From Chalciporus piperatus (taxonomy: Eukaryota; Basidiomycota; Agaricomycetes; Boletales; Boletaceae), in NCBI GenBank assembly GCA_038093975.1, contig JBBPTG010000086.1, forward strand, positions 1-64,000: DNA of 64,000 bases, read 5' to 3'. The translations under genes and the position numbers were made by a program. This document shows, one piece after another, positions 22,687 through 34,097 of the stretch. Under the pieces are notes generated by a model. It was not told the origin of the DNA, made no database searches, and saw only the letters and a list, made by a program, of their open reading frames with translations. The stretch's first letter is position 1. Each line of letters begins with the position of its first letter.

Positions 22687-24934
22687 TCAATAGGAAGCTT
22701 TAGCAGTTGGTGCTTTGAACGGGTGACACTCGGTGTTGAACACGTCTGAAACGAACACATTCACTATCAGTCTTGGCTGTCCACAACCACAGGAACGAAC
22801 TCACAATCATCGAGCGAGATCCTGGTAGGGTCATCGAAAGTCAGGTACCTGCGAGGAAGTTGATGTTAAGTCCTATGCGTCTTCAACAACAAAAAGTCCT
22901 GAAAATACCCACAGATACTTGAGCACCTCTGCGAACCAGAAACTCTCCATATCATCAATCTTGCTCGAAGTGTCCTTGTTATTCACGTCGTTGATTCCAG
23001 TGTACGCAACCGTCGTGGTGAGGTACTTTTGGAAACTCTGGATGGCACTGGCAGCTCTATCGAGGTACTTGGTGTCACCAGTCACGCGCCATGCGTAAAA
23101 GTTGGACTCGAGGACCTCGGGGCGAAGGATGTAGTCGGACCCGGTAATGTAGTGGCCATGTTGCTCGTAGTATTGGGTCTGTTCCGTAGTCATGGATCCA
23201 CCACCTCCGTCGCTTGAAATGTAAGCAAAAGTTTCAGGGCCGATGCCAGTTCTATCGGGCTGGTGAGTATACCTATTCGTAGGAGAGACTCGGACAGCAC
23301 TTACGCTGTGCTAGCATAAGTGTTCCAGCATGCGTCAGTCAGCTGGAGGCCAATGTCCACAATCGTCTGATTGTTCGTGAGTTTGCCACCTGGAGTTCTT
23401 TGAGCAAGGTTCCGACCAAGGATCAACGACAGCATACCCAGAATCCAGTTACCACCATAGAAACAAGCCAAGTGCGAACCGACGTGAAGAATCTGACTGC
23501 CATCGAAATCGGCGAGGTAGGTCCAATTGCCGACAGTCGAGGTCTAGTGAGATGATAAGGACCATCATCGGCATCCGATCCCTTTGTGCTAGTACATACC
23601 CTCAACAATTTTTTAATGGAAGTGTCCACCGCAGCTAACCATGCGTCTGCCCACGAATTGTCGACCGTGTTCGTGAGCCGAGGATACTTGATCAGGTATT
23701 CAAAGTACGAATCTGATCCTCCGCCCCATGTCTCCAAAATTGGTGAGCAACCAGAACGACTGGAAATCGTCACGTAGTATCCTTACCACATATGCACCAA
23801 TGGATTGTCCACTTGTGGGGTCAATGTCTTGCGCCGGCATTCCAGGCAGCGGGTTAGTCTACAAAAGCAAAATTAAACCATGATTGAGCAGCAAAATTAG
23901 GATATATTACCGCATCGTTCATGATATACTGGGCCGCCTTTTCGGCGAGCTGGCGGTAGGTGTCATTCTTGGCGTACAAGCTATCGAGTGTTTAGACTCA
24001 GACGCGAGCTGTATGCGACGGGTTTCATCTCACCTTAAGCGATTCCACTCCAAGGTGAGCTTTATGGGGGTAAGTTGTCTCTCCCGAACGGAACCATGGA
24101 GAACTCACAGTGCCAGCTGCAGCGATGCCCGACTGGATAATTAATCAGTAAGATTAATACCTTCGGAGAACGTTATAAAACATACCGAGGCAACCGTGGA
24201 TTGAGAATCAGTAAAGTTGATGGAATTATAAGGAAGCGCATTGTTCTGACTATCGTCAAAGGTGCCCGAATAAACTGTGGATATCTACTCACCCCAACCC
24301 ACGCATACGCCATTTGTTGCGCTACCTGTTCAGCTTTCTGGACCAAAACAGGGTATTCAGTGCCATTGTTCGCAGCGAGCTCGTACGCGCTTATGAACCC
24401 TCCAACATAGCGAATGGTGGTCTCAAAAAGACTGGCAAACCCGTGAATATAAATAACTTCTGACTTGATGGAGATTAAAACCTTACTTGACAGTGTCGTT
24501 CGTTTTCGATGTGCTAAAGTCCACTGTGCCGATGTAGTCGACTGCCTCATTAAACCAGTCATAGAAACCCATGAGGTACTACAAAAGCAGACATCAGTCG
24601 CTGCGAAGCTCGGATGCACAACGGAACACAAACCAAGGTGCCCAACGCGTCGGCAATGGACGCGCCCCATCCATTCCGCGCATCAATATACGACTTGGAG
24701 ACTGGTGCGAGGTCGTCATGACCCCACGCATATTGCCTATATGTAGCATAAGTCAAGCACCCACACAAGTTCAAAATCAACGCACTTGTATGCAGTGTAT
24801 GAACTGCTGAAGATATCAACTACGGCCTGCTGGTCGGCAGCGGCGGTTGAAGGAAGCTGCAAGTTTGACATTTGAACCTGTGCTCCATTGGCAGCAGCGA
24901 CGAGGGCGAGCGCCAGGCAGGAGCGGAGAGACAT
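22687..24934 (-). CDS. GH47 alpha-1,2-mannosidase, copy C
   Basis: The third class I alpha-mannosidase gene, more diverged than A and B. The signal peptide is MSLRSCLALALVAAANGA. Motifs: YAWGHDDLAPVSKSY, DARNGWGASIADALGTL, VSLFETTIRYVGGFISAYEL, LTLEWNRL, WGGGSDSYFEYLIK, TGIGPETFAYISSDG, RPEVLESNFYAWRVTGD, YVFNTECHPFKAP. Unlike A and B it stops soon after this motif (TAKASY then TGA), which is closer to a normal GH47 C terminus. At the 48-nt intron position the unspliced reading is open (GMLSLILGRNL...), but splicing still gives the better family fit. It lies directly downstream of the intact Sos7-like gene on the same strand, so this is the likely ancestral locus. Confidence 0.9.
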
Positions 24935-24989
24935 TGCAAGAGGTCGGATTCGAACCGAGAAATCTTTGGCTGAGAGTCAAAATGGTGGT

Positions 24990-24998
24990 CTTATAAGT
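24990..24998 (-). promoter_or_regulatory. TATA-like box of GH47-C
   Basis: CTTATAAG on the minus strand about 60 bp upstream of the copy C start codon, in the same general place as TATAAG in copy A. Confidence 0.4.
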
Positions 24999-25561
24999 AA
25001 CCCAAGCCGATGACGAGAATCGGACATACTAAGGTCTTCCGAGTTCCAATAATAACCCGAAGCGAGCGTGCTTGTGTCAAAGGTTCAATTGCCGGTCCCC
25101 ATGCCTTGTCAAGTTGTCATGATCGGCTGGAGTTGGCTAGAGTGAAGTGCCAAGGGATCCGAACAATTTCAGCGGTGGTTTCGATACAGTCGACAGCTCA
25201 TTCGAGTTGGAAATGGGGTACTCCGGTCCAATCAGAGTTCTCGTTGAACCGGCACTTACCCGATATTTGGCACTACACTTTTCGCGGTTCGAGGGTAGTA
25301 AATAGGTGATGGCTCGCGAAAGTCCCTTCAGAAACGAGACGCAATCTCAGATCGGCGGCGGTGCACTCCGCGCTGGCAAGGAAGGTCCCGTTTAAAGTTT
25401 CTCCAAACGAAACTTATCCAGCCAGCACGGACTTGTTTCTTTCCGCGGCGAGTGACTGGAAGATGCGAGACTATCCCCTGAGAACTACGAAAGCATCATT
25501 CGTATTAATACGTATGAGGTTATTGTCCGACCATATCGAGCGTACACACCACAACGAAACC

Positions 25562-26818
25562 CTATTGTTTCCTACTGGGCAAGCCTTGGGCTCGTACTCT
25601 TGCCAGAACCGCCCATACAAGGCCAGAAATATCGTTCGTTTGGACGTGTGCATCGATCACGTCACCCAAATCCAACCCGACGCCCCCCAGCGTGACGTCT
25701 GCAGAGGCCAATTGTCGGGTATTGGGAATGAAGAGTAGGGTCAATACCAAGTCTTGTGGGGAAGAGGATGCCGGTGGCGGTGGAGGATCATTAATAGAGT
25801 ACGTTAGTCGTAGCTCGTTCTCGGATTCAGCGTGCGTCGACTTGAGAGAGAGGAGAGAGCGATGGATCGTCAACGATGAGACGAACCTGTCCGAGGGTGG
25901 GCTTTAGCAGGTAGAACGTCGAATAATGATGGATGATTTCGTACCAGTCGTAGAGCCCTCCAATCCGGGGATCCTCTTCCTCTGCGGTTTCCTTTCCTAC
26001 AAGCTCGAGTTCTGCGATACGTTCCCTCTCGATTCCTCGCAGACTCTCTAACTCTGACATCTCTTGTTTCAGCTTCTCTTTCGTCTCTGCTATCCGCACA
26101 TTGACGACTTGAAGGTCATCCTCCATCGTTTGCATCTGCTCCACCTGGCTATCTAGCGTGGAGGTTGCTGAAGCGATAGTCAACCGGGGCTGTGGGTGAG
26201 CTTGACGGAGACGTGTAAGAGCGAGCCGCGCATCGAGTATCTGGGCAGCGAGCGTCGTTGCAAGGTTAGTGAGCGACCGTGCTTTCTGAAAGTCTGTGTC
26301 ACAAAGAAGTTAGCGAAAGAACGACGCGGGCGAGTGTCAACAGACCTTCCTCTACGAGCGGTGCCAATGTCCGCACATCCTCTTGACGCTCTGCCAATGT
26401 TGCTTTCGCCTCCTTCAGCGCACGCTTCTTTTCATCGTTCAATAGCCTGAGTTCCTCGTTTGACGATGCTGTTATGAGCGGCGCATCGTCTGACACGATC
26501 GTCTTGACATATTTATCTTTCGCTTTCTGTTCGAGATACTGGAATTTAAGTTGGCGGAGGAACGACTAGTGGAGCCCATTGTCAGTGCCTCCGATAGCTT
26601 GAATGAAACTGACCACAAACGAGTTGAGCTGCGACATCGCTTGCTACCACTGCTGGATCGCTGAGCGCGTCTTCGCTGGTAGGCAGGTCATCGATACCGT
26701 CGAATTGGTGAGATTTTAGCTGGGCGCGCGAATTGAGAATGTGTAGATCAGCGTTGTCGAGTGCGGCTTGAAGTTGTTTCGATTCGTCCAAGGTCGACAT
26801 GTCATAGACGAGGTTCAA
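25562..26818 (-). CDS. Kinetochore protein Sos7-like, coiled coil
   Basis: Probable kinetochore component of the Sos7 type. The start at 26818 (MNLVYDMSTLDESKQL) could also be the internal ATG at 26800. Exons read through FLRQLKFQYLEQKAKDKYVK, the segment that suggests Sos7, then LLNDEKKRALKEAKATLAERQEDVRTL and DSQVEQMQTMEDDLQVVNVRIAETKEKLKQEM, both strong coiled coils. The C-terminal part (LYDWYEIIHHYSTFYLLKPTLGQ, then after a 46-nt intron STHAESENELRLTY) is globular and ends in RAQGLPSRKQ. The intron joins the last two segments in frame. Fragments of this gene lie beside GH47-A and -B. The coiled-coil protein is clear; the Sos7 name is from memory of the family. Confidence 0.65.
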
Positions 26819-26859
26819 CTAATCCCTATGATGTAAGCAACAAGGACTTGGACATCAAC

Positions 26860-27279
26860 ATGGCTCACTCGCTCTCAGCGGAATGCACACCACTCAAACA
26901 CGCCTATGACTCGTGTTTCAATACCTGGTTCGAAGGCTATCTCGAGCCGGCGATCGCACACTCCGCTCAAGGTCGGCGGAACGAGTATGCCAAAAAGAAA
27001 GCGGAGGAATACGAGCAGAAGTGCGGGGCTGTTTGGGCACAATACAAGGAGTGTGTGCAGGTGAGCGCGACTACCTCTTTGCGTGTTCGTTGCTTCCAGG
27101 ACGAGTTGTCATGGAATGCTTGTTTCGAACGCGTGCTGACCTCGCTCGTTGCACACTTGCAGAAGGCGGTACAAGAGCGTGGATTGGGGGATCTGCTTGA
27201 CCAGGCCCGGCAAGATAATCCATTACGGGAGCCCCCACCGCCGTCAGAAGCGGGCGGGACGTCGTCGTCAAGTACATGA
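26860..27279 (+). CDS. Mdm35/TRIAP1-like twin CX9C protein
   Basis: Small intermembrane-space protein that in yeast and man escorts Ups/PRELI proteins carrying phospholipids between mitochondrial membranes. Two exons (26860-27060 and 27163-27279) encode 105 residues. The two CX9C motifs are CTPLKHAYDSC and CGAVWAQYKEC, with the family wording SCFNTWFEGYLEP between them. The 102-nt intron has GTGAGC and TTGCAG ends and no in-frame stop, so unspliced RNA would encode 34 extra residues. The start sits about 40 bp from the divergent Sos7-like gene, so the two share a very short promoter. Confidence 0.85.
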   Translation: MAHSLSAECTPLKHAYDSCFNTWFEGYLEPAIAHSAQGRRNEYAKKKAEEYEQKCGAVWAQYKECVQVSATTSLRVRCFQDELSWNACFERVLTSLVAHLQKAVQERGLGDLLDQARQDNPLREPPPPSEAGGTSSSST

Positions 27280-27332
27280 GCCCATGGCCATCTCTTCTAC
27301 GAACTTGCAACTACATACATAGTACACTCTAG

Positions 27333-28534
27333 ATGTCGCACTACATCACCACCTCTGCTTCCTTCATCCTCAACAAGTACTCTCGCTCTTACCCATCTCC
27401 AGTACCTCCCAATGGACAGACTCCGGTCGAACCTGAATGGCAATACTTCACTAAGCCCATCATGAGGATCATTCTGGACGCGAGGAAGTCACCCTTTGGA
27501 GAACTCGCGTCCATGCGCCCGAGGATATTATGGAGCCTACATACGGAGACTGGCGATGCGTATGCGGATCAGAGGAAGGTCATTTTCGTGTCAATCACCT
27601 TGATGCTTTATGACTCAGGAAGATCTGGAACTGTTGTCCTTCTCTTCGTCGACATTTCAATTGCCGGGACCTCAATTTGATCACAGTCTTCCTCTCAAGG
27701 CAGTGTATCGTGATGCAGTCGTCGGCATTCGTTACTTGCATCCGACCAGAGTTCCCCCTGGTTGCCAACCGGCATGTCGAACTCTTTGTTGCATCCCGCT
27801 CCTCTAGTCCTACCGTCGCTTCCGGATCGCGTTCGGGGAGGCGTCAGACGCATCCTAATTCATTGATGCTATCAAGCCTGTATGCCCTTGTAAAGCGAAT
27901 CCACCCCCAAGCCAAATCACTCGGCAACCCACAACGCTCACACCCTCATTGACACGCGCTGCAACGACGATTGCCGCACCCATGCAACCCGTACAGATGG
28001 CGAGACAACCCCAACCTCGAACCAACGTGGTAACTCCGCGTATCGCTCCCATGCTCGTGTCGGAACACGTCCAGTCCAACCAAACAACCGTCAGATCTTC
28101 CTCCCCTACAACGACGAGTCTGTCCTCCGATGATGGCGCCTTCTTAACTTGTTCCGAAACATCCCGCAAAGCCGATCACCACCTGGGCAACCAGAAGGCA
28201 ACCGATTACCGAAATTACGACCGTCCGGCTAATCGTTCGCTTCCAAGTCACTCACAACCTTCATCATCAGACCAGAGCGTAGCTATGCCTCCGCCCCGTT
28301 TCCCGCCAAGTGTTTCGCGTGTTCCAGATACCACGACCGCAGAGCCATCACGAAGGGTTGATGCACCATTAGACAGGTCGCCGCTTCTCGCGTCATTGAG
28401 TCAGGCGCCAGCTCTTTATGAACTATCTCGCTCTAGTAAGGAGAAGACACCAGGTATGTCCCAGGCATTTTCAGGTTACATCTAACGTCTCTCTCAAAGC
28501 CTCAGGCGACATTGCTTCCCGAAAGTCCGGCTAA
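27333..28534 (+). pseudogene. Rec114-like meiotic protein, disrupted
   Basis: The N-terminal half resembles the pleckstrin-like domain of Rec114, a partner of Mei4 in meiotic double-strand break formation. The start MSHYITTSASFILNKYSRSY leads to EWQYFTKPIM, an intron, DLELLSFSSSTFQLPGP, LKAVYRDAVVGIRYLHPTR, a second intron, then YRRFRIAFGEASDAS and FIDAIKPVCPCKANPPP. The RRF..F...FI..I..VCPCK pattern is what suggests Rec114. A TAA at about 27856-27858 falls between DAS and FID in one continuous frame, and I found no splice pair that removes it. Further on, the Ser/Pro-rich frame ends near 28534 and cannot be joined in phase to the next open frame. It may be a recent pseudogene or carry sequence errors. 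Confidence 0.5.
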
Positions 28535-29140
28535 ATCACCTTCCAAGCCTTCGGTCGCGCCCGCCTCGGTCAAGAATCCGGTGGCTCAAATGTCCACCAC
28601 CTCGCTGCCTATCGGGCCTACTACTGCTCAATCAGGTCGTTCTTACCTGCAGGAGCAGGGTGAAGCGAAGGAGAAGATCAAATCACGCCCTAATCATTCC
28701 TCGCTGTTCGCGGACAAGAGGGGGCTTCCAGGCCACCTGAGATGGGAAAGCTTTGTTAAAGTGAGTTTCAGGATACTAATTGATATCCATTGATGCTAGG
28801 TCGTGATAGACATGAGATTCACATATGATCCCAGCACAGCAGGGTCGTCGGTCCGCTTCGATCCACAACCCCAAGGGATAGGGTAAGTTTCGCCGACTCC
28901 CAGATTTACGAGGCTCACATGTTCTGCTCCCCAGTCTATCTCCGTGCACAGGCGTATGTTTTTTCTCCTCCCCCCATGAGAGATTCCATGAACTCAATGT
29001 GTTATCAATCCGTAGCTCATCCCGGTTCGACGATGGAGCCACATAAGATCAGGGATGTCGGGGATAAACTGAAGAAATACTACGGGTGGTCCGATGATTC
29101 CAAACTTTTGATACATGATTGTACGAGAGTGGACAAATGA
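28500..29140 (+). other. Possible 3' exons, unassigned
   Basis: An open Ser/Pro-rich frame (ATLLPESPAKSPSKP...) runs from about 28506 to 28760 and joins in phase across a GTGAGT intron to VVIDMRFTYDPSTAGSSVRF. A last frame, KIRDVGDKLKKYYGWSDD, ends at a stop near 29140. These could be the true C terminus of the Rec114-like gene after a frameshift, or a separate gene. I do not recognise a domain. Confidence 0.35.
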
Positions 29141-29416
29141 TAATAGATTAAAAACACCTCAACATTGAGGGTTTGGTTGTAGACCCGGTGTATCACTTAC
29201 AGGCTTTACGAACTTAGGTGTGCATCAAGGATGCATTGGCCAGGAATGGCGGAGGAGCGTGTGAGTTTGAAGATTGGTACGGGGAATTTGTACAAACAGT
29301 TTTTTTCTTCCACTTTCATCACCTTCTACCTGGTTGAGCCCTCCAATATCTCTCAACTCCCTACTCTTTCTTTATGTCAAACATGCAATCAGGTATGTTA
29401 AAATTTGTCAAGCACA

Positions 29417-30972
29417 ATGATGCTGACTGTGGCCCAAGAATCATCCACTCATCAGGGTGGTGCAGATCACACTATAGTACTGGATGGTAAAGCCCAGATG
29501 TTTTGTGTTGTGTTTTACCCGGATGGTGGGCGTATTGTCACCGCTGGAGAAGAAGGCTTGATACGCCTTTGGAAAACCAATGGGGAGGAGATTGGACAGC
29601 CCATGCAGGTTGGCTGTACCATTCAAGATCTCAGAGTATCCAAGGACGGAAAGCTCCTTGCTGGTGCCACCCATGAGGGAAACATAATTGTGTGGAATGC
29701 ACACAATCATGAAAAGGTTTGTATCATTCAGGGACACACTAATCGTGTAAATTCCCTAGATATCTCACCAGACTCAACTCAAGTTGTAACTGGATCAGCT
29801 GATCAAAAGGTGTATCTCTGGACTCTTCCAACAGGCCAGAAATCAGTTGGCCCATTGGATCATCCCCATGATATCGTTGCAACCCGGTTTTCTCCCAATG
29901 GAGACTATTTTGTAACAGCAGTTGAGGGTAAAAAATGCATCCGCATATATACCCGGAATGGTGAACTCATGCATACAATTCCAACTGTCATTGGTGAAGG
30001 TTGGAATGATGCTCTTGCCTGGTCTTTTGATGGACAAAAGTTGTTTGTCCTAGCCAGGGTAGGACATTTGCAGTGCATTGATGCATTTGATGGATCCCAG
30101 GTTACCCAGTGGCAGGTTTATACAGGCAGAACACCCAGGTCAGGCCCTCTTGCCCTTGCAGCAAATGGCAAATTTGTTGTCACCATAGCCTGTGATTCCA
30201 TCAACTTTTGGGATCTCATTACACAGAGGCCCATTGGCCATTCCTTGGAGCATTCTCAGCCCATCTGGGCTATGGCATTGTCTCCGGACAACTGTTGTCT
30301 TGGAGTTTGTGGAGCAGATGAAAAAATCACACTATACTTTCTGCAACACATTCTTCCCTCTTCTTATCTTGTAAGTACCCCTGATGATTGCATATAGGCT
30401 AATCTACTGACACTGAAAACAAAGAAACCCATTGCCCCTTCCTCTATGGCCACCCTCCAAGTCAGGCTTCCTACTCTCCCTGCTCCTACCACTGCCCCTC
30501 CTACCACTGCCCCTCCTGCCACTGTCACTGCTCCTGCTCATGTTCCTGCTTCTGCTTCTGCTCCTGCTCCTGCTCCTGCTCCTATTGCATCCCCCCCTCA
30601 GCCCCCCATCCCTTCTTTCCCACTCCCTCATGCTGCTTCCCCACTCCCTCAGCTTGCTTCCCCATCTCCTCAGCCTGTTTTCCCATCCCCTCATGCTGCT
30701 TTCCCATTCCCTCATGCTGCTTCTCCATTCCCTCAGCTTGCTTCCCCCCTTCCCGTCTCTCCACTCTTTCAGGCTATTCTCTCTCTTCCTGATCCCCCAC
30801 CTGCACAAGATTACCCAGGTGAGCTCAATAATGTATAAACCAAATATATTTTACTTACACTCCACTGTATTTAGCTGAAAGGCTTGACAGGGACCATCAG
30901 TTTGCAGAATTTGATCGGAAGATCAATGCACTCAAGAATCAAGTACAAAAGATGAACGAACTGTTGCAGTAA
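29417..30972 (+). CDS. WD40 repeat protein with proline-rich linker and C-terminal coil
   Basis: An uninterrupted exon from 29417 encodes about 320 residues of WD40 blades (VVFYPDGGRIVTAGEEGLIRLW, LRVSKDGKLLAGATHEGNIIVW, LDISPDSTQVVTGSADQKVYLW, TRFSPNGDYFVTA, MALSPDNCCLGVCGADEKITLY). An intron (GTAAGTACC...AACAAAG) leads to a Pro/Ala/Ser linker made of imperfect PHAASP.PQLASP-like repeats. A second intron leads to a short coiled coil (AERLDRDHQFAEFDRKINALKNQV is its span) that ends LLQ-stop. The upstream ATG at 29375 cannot be joined without a 20-nt intron. Codon choice looks more AT-rich than in the neighbours. Function unknown; a scaffold is likely. Confidence 0.7.
30500..30590. repeat. CTGCTC/CTCCTG low-complexity run
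   Basis: A run of imperfect CTGCTC, CTGCTT and CTCCTG hexamers within the WD40 gene linker, encoding alternating Pro and Ala. It is likely unstable in length between strains. Confidence 0.7.
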
Positions 30973-31221
30973 TGCATGCCAGGGTCCCCAAGCAACATCT
31001 CCAAGCTCTGTGAAAACAAGAAAATGAGCTGTGACAAAATGAATGTATATATACTTTTGGTTGTGGGTTATAGATGTATAAAATGGACCATGAGTGAGTT
31101 GCAGAGGGATTGAAGCCTCTTCGGATTCGGACTGGGTACTAGGCAAAAAACTTGAATATAGATTGCGTCTTGAAGAAAACATAAACAACGGATACACTAG
31201 ATGAACTACGTTCCGTGAGAG

Positions 31222-32377
31222 TCATCGACCCTTCGGATATGGATGAAATCGACCATTCCTTCGGTCACCACCTCTGGCCTGTGGGCGCGTTGGTGGTGGC
31301 GGAGGCGCGTTCGAAGATGTGAAGGCAATTTGAGAACGCTTCAACTGGGCTGCAGCTGCTTGTTCCGAACGCGCCTTTTGTAGCTCGGCTTTGTGGATGT
31401 AGGAATTTCAAAGGTGTCGCCATGAGTGCCGATGTTGGAGGTGACCGCACGACAGGGTCGCGAACGTAAAGGAGCTGCATGAACACAAGTTGAATGTTGT
31501 AACGGATGGTACGTACCGATGTGATCCGAAAACCATTCAGGTTCTACATCGTTTGGATCCCAGATACTGGTCGGAAAATTTGTCGTACGTTCATCAACGT
31601 CAACGAATTCGACGAGTTTAGCGTATAGATGAGGGTTGCGAAACGATCGATTAGACATGAGCGAGTCATTGAAATGTCTGGGGTTCGCGGGATCTCGCTT
31701 CAAGGCGAGAAACTGAGTTACTTTTGCCTGGAACAGACCTAAGCGTCAAGATCCCACAAGCCAGAGAAAATACATACTTGGATAGCTGGGTCGCATGGTG
31801 CCGTTGATGGGGCAGGTATACCCCAGTCTGTTACGCCCGGTATTGATGGAGGTCTCAACAGTTCGCGGAGATGCGCTAATTCGCTGTCTTCAGATGAAGT
31901 AGAGGCCAAGGGTAGCTCTTGCAACGCCTCGTCGGGAGAGAACGGCAAAACGCCTGGTTGCTGGGGTTCCGTGACGATGTCGTCTGATATATGTGCCCGT
32001 GGATGACTTCTCGTATGCGTTGGTCGACGAATGATTACCTGGGACTTTGGTAATAGTCGGGCTGGAGAGTGATGAATACTCGCAATCACGGACATACGAC
32101 GTGACACATACCGTCTGAGGATGAAGCAGAGGCGCTTTTTAGTGGCTTATCCTATTCCCAAACAGAAGAACAGCCAACAACGAGGGAAACGATTGTAAAA
32201 AAACCCGACGAGGGAACTCTTACATGGTTGGCAACGCCCATCTCGACCGACTTTGAGCCAGATGCGACTTTTTCTTCAGAGTCGCTATGTGAGTCGTCGC
32301 TGTATGCGACGAGACCTAGAAAGCCATTAGACACCGCTGCTCGCCGCCAAAATGATTTGCTCGCGCTCACCGCGCAT
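31222..32377 (-). CDS. SAP30BP/HCNGP-like nuclear protein
   Basis: Homologue of the human HCNGP/SAP30-binding protein family, linked to transcription and splicing. The first exon is only ATGCGCG; after an intron the frame gives [18 protein letters not shown], the expected acidic N-terminal signature. The HCNGP core is in the C-terminal half: [77 protein letters not shown]. The tail is [20 protein letters not shown] then a Pro run and [21 protein letters not shown]. The start is 93 bp from the divergent GPI8 start. Family assignment is strong from the DWGIP and [10 protein letters not shown] wording. Confidence 0.8.
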
Positions 32378-32470
32378 GGTGGTGAGCAGGCCGGAAGTTG
32401 AAACTCCGTGTCAAAATGTGAGTGAGTTTCGAGGGGGATGCCGAGTTGCCGACTACTGTAACACTTTCGA
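32378..32470. promoter_or_regulatory. Compact bidirectional promoter (SAP30BP-like / GPI8)
   Basis: Only 93 bp separate the two divergent start codons. Both transcripts must start within or inside the neighbour's leader. I see no TATA box in it. Confidence 0.5.
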
Positions 32471-34003
32471 ATGCGCCTCCACCAGTCGTTTGCCAGTCGC
32501 TGTCTACTGCTGCTCGGATGTCTGGCAGCTTGGACAGCCGCGACGTTGGCCTCCACCGGATCTCAAGACGAACAGGTATCAGATTTCTTTGGCAGACATG
32601 CAACCAGCTCTGGACACACCAATAATTGGGCTGTCCTTGTATGCTCCTCGAGGTATTGGTTCAATTACAGGGTAAGTAACCGCTGCATATGTGTTGCGGC
32701 ACTGATACAGATCCTCCTTAGCATATGGCGAATGCCTTGGGAATGTAAATGTGCTCCACCACCGTGTCCCGTTGTGATATTGACCGTCATGAATAGGTAC
32801 CGCACCGTGAAGCGTCTGGGGATCCCGGATTCAAATATCATCCTCATGCTCGCCGACGACGCCGCGTGTAACACGCGCAATAAGTTCCCAGGGAGCGTGT
32901 ATGCGAAAGCGGACCGTCATCTGGACCTCTACGGAGATAACATCGAGGTCGACTATCGCGGATACGAGGTCACCGTCGAGAACTTCTTAAGGCTACTGAC
33001 TGGTATGTCATCATACGCCGTTCTCCTCACTTTTAACTCATCTTTGCAGGCCGAGTCGATCCATCAGTACCGCGTTCCAAACGACTGCTCACAGACGACC
33101 GATCCAACATCTTCGTGTACATGACCGGGCACGGTGGAAACGAATTCCTCAAGTTCCAGGACAATGAGGAAATCAGCGCGTTCGACATCGCTGACGCTTT
33201 CGAACAAATGTGGCAGAAGAAACGGTGTGTGCCACATTTCCTTCCGTGCTTCCCGCTCAGGGGCTCAACAAGCAGCTGTTAGCTACAACGAAATATTCTT
33301 CATGATCGATACTTGTCAAGCAAATACCATGTACTCTCAATTCTATTCCCCAAATATCCTAGCAACAGGATCATCAGAGATAGAAGAGAACTCTTATTCG
33401 GTATGCCACCTATCCTCCACCCATCGTCTTCCCCTTCTCATCGCATATAGCACGAAAACGACAACGACATCGGCGTCTCCGTCATTGACAGCTACACGCA
33501 CTTCGTACTCCAATTCATGGAAGGCATAAACAAGACGAGTCAGGTCTCCATGCAGGACTTGGTACGCGTTTTCCCCAACTCGACGCCTCATCGCCGGAAG
33601 CTAACGGTCTCACAAGTTCTCGTCTTACGATCCCGATATCATTCGCTCACACCCGGGCGTGCGTTCGGACCTGTTCCAACGGCCATTGGACAAGACTCTC
33701 ATCACGGACTTTTTCGGGGGTGTTGCTCAAGCTGAGGTGTTTCCGCTTGCCGAGGGAGATATGCCAACTGTCAGAGTGAAGGATGCAGGGAGACCAGGGG
33801 GGTCCCAGCCCGAGTCGATTCCTCCAGTGAACGAGCCCCAAGACCAGCGCCTCGAAGGGGTTCGAGAAAATGCTACTACCTTGCTTGTCTCAAATAGCGA
33901 GGGTGATTCACAAGCATGGGATACGAGATGGAAGGAGATAAGGAAATGGACCTCTGTCTTGTTAGTAACGTCACTTGTAGGTTGGGTATCCTTTGCCCGG
34001 TAG
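32471..34003 (+). CDS. GPI8: GPI transamidase catalytic subunit (GPI8/PIG-K)
   Basis: Cysteine protease-like subunit (family C13) of the ER GPI transamidase, which swaps a C-terminal signal for a GPI anchor. The signal peptide [20 protein letters not shown] leads to [23 protein letters not shown] (span), then [18 protein letters not shown]. The catalytic His is in [14 protein letters not shown] and the catalytic Cys in [17 protein letters not shown]. After that come [15 protein letters not shown] and the C-terminal membrane helix [16 protein letters not shown]. Several short introns interrupt the frame; the last exon runs to 34003. Length and motif order match the family. Confidence 0.92.
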
Positions 34004-34088
34004 ATTGGTGAAACACATCTCCCTCCACGCGCGCGATGATTAACACATGGAAAACTCGGCCGTACATTGCGGCTGGTAATACTTGGGT

Positions 34089-34097
34089 AATACACAC
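34089..34097. repeat. Target-site duplication, left (AATACACAC)
   Basis: The nine bases AATACACAC directly abut the outer end of the left terminal inverted repeat and are repeated exactly at 36021-36029 outside the right one. Confidence 0.85.

Noticed and set aside
24940..24965. GGATTCGAACCGAG resembling a tRNA T arm
   Set aside because: No acceptor stem, D arm or anticodon arm can be built around it.
27856..27858. Splicing out the TAA in the Rec114-like gene
   Set aside because: The only nearby donor and acceptor pair (GTCAGACG...CAAG, 34 nt) puts the following VCPCK segment out of frame.
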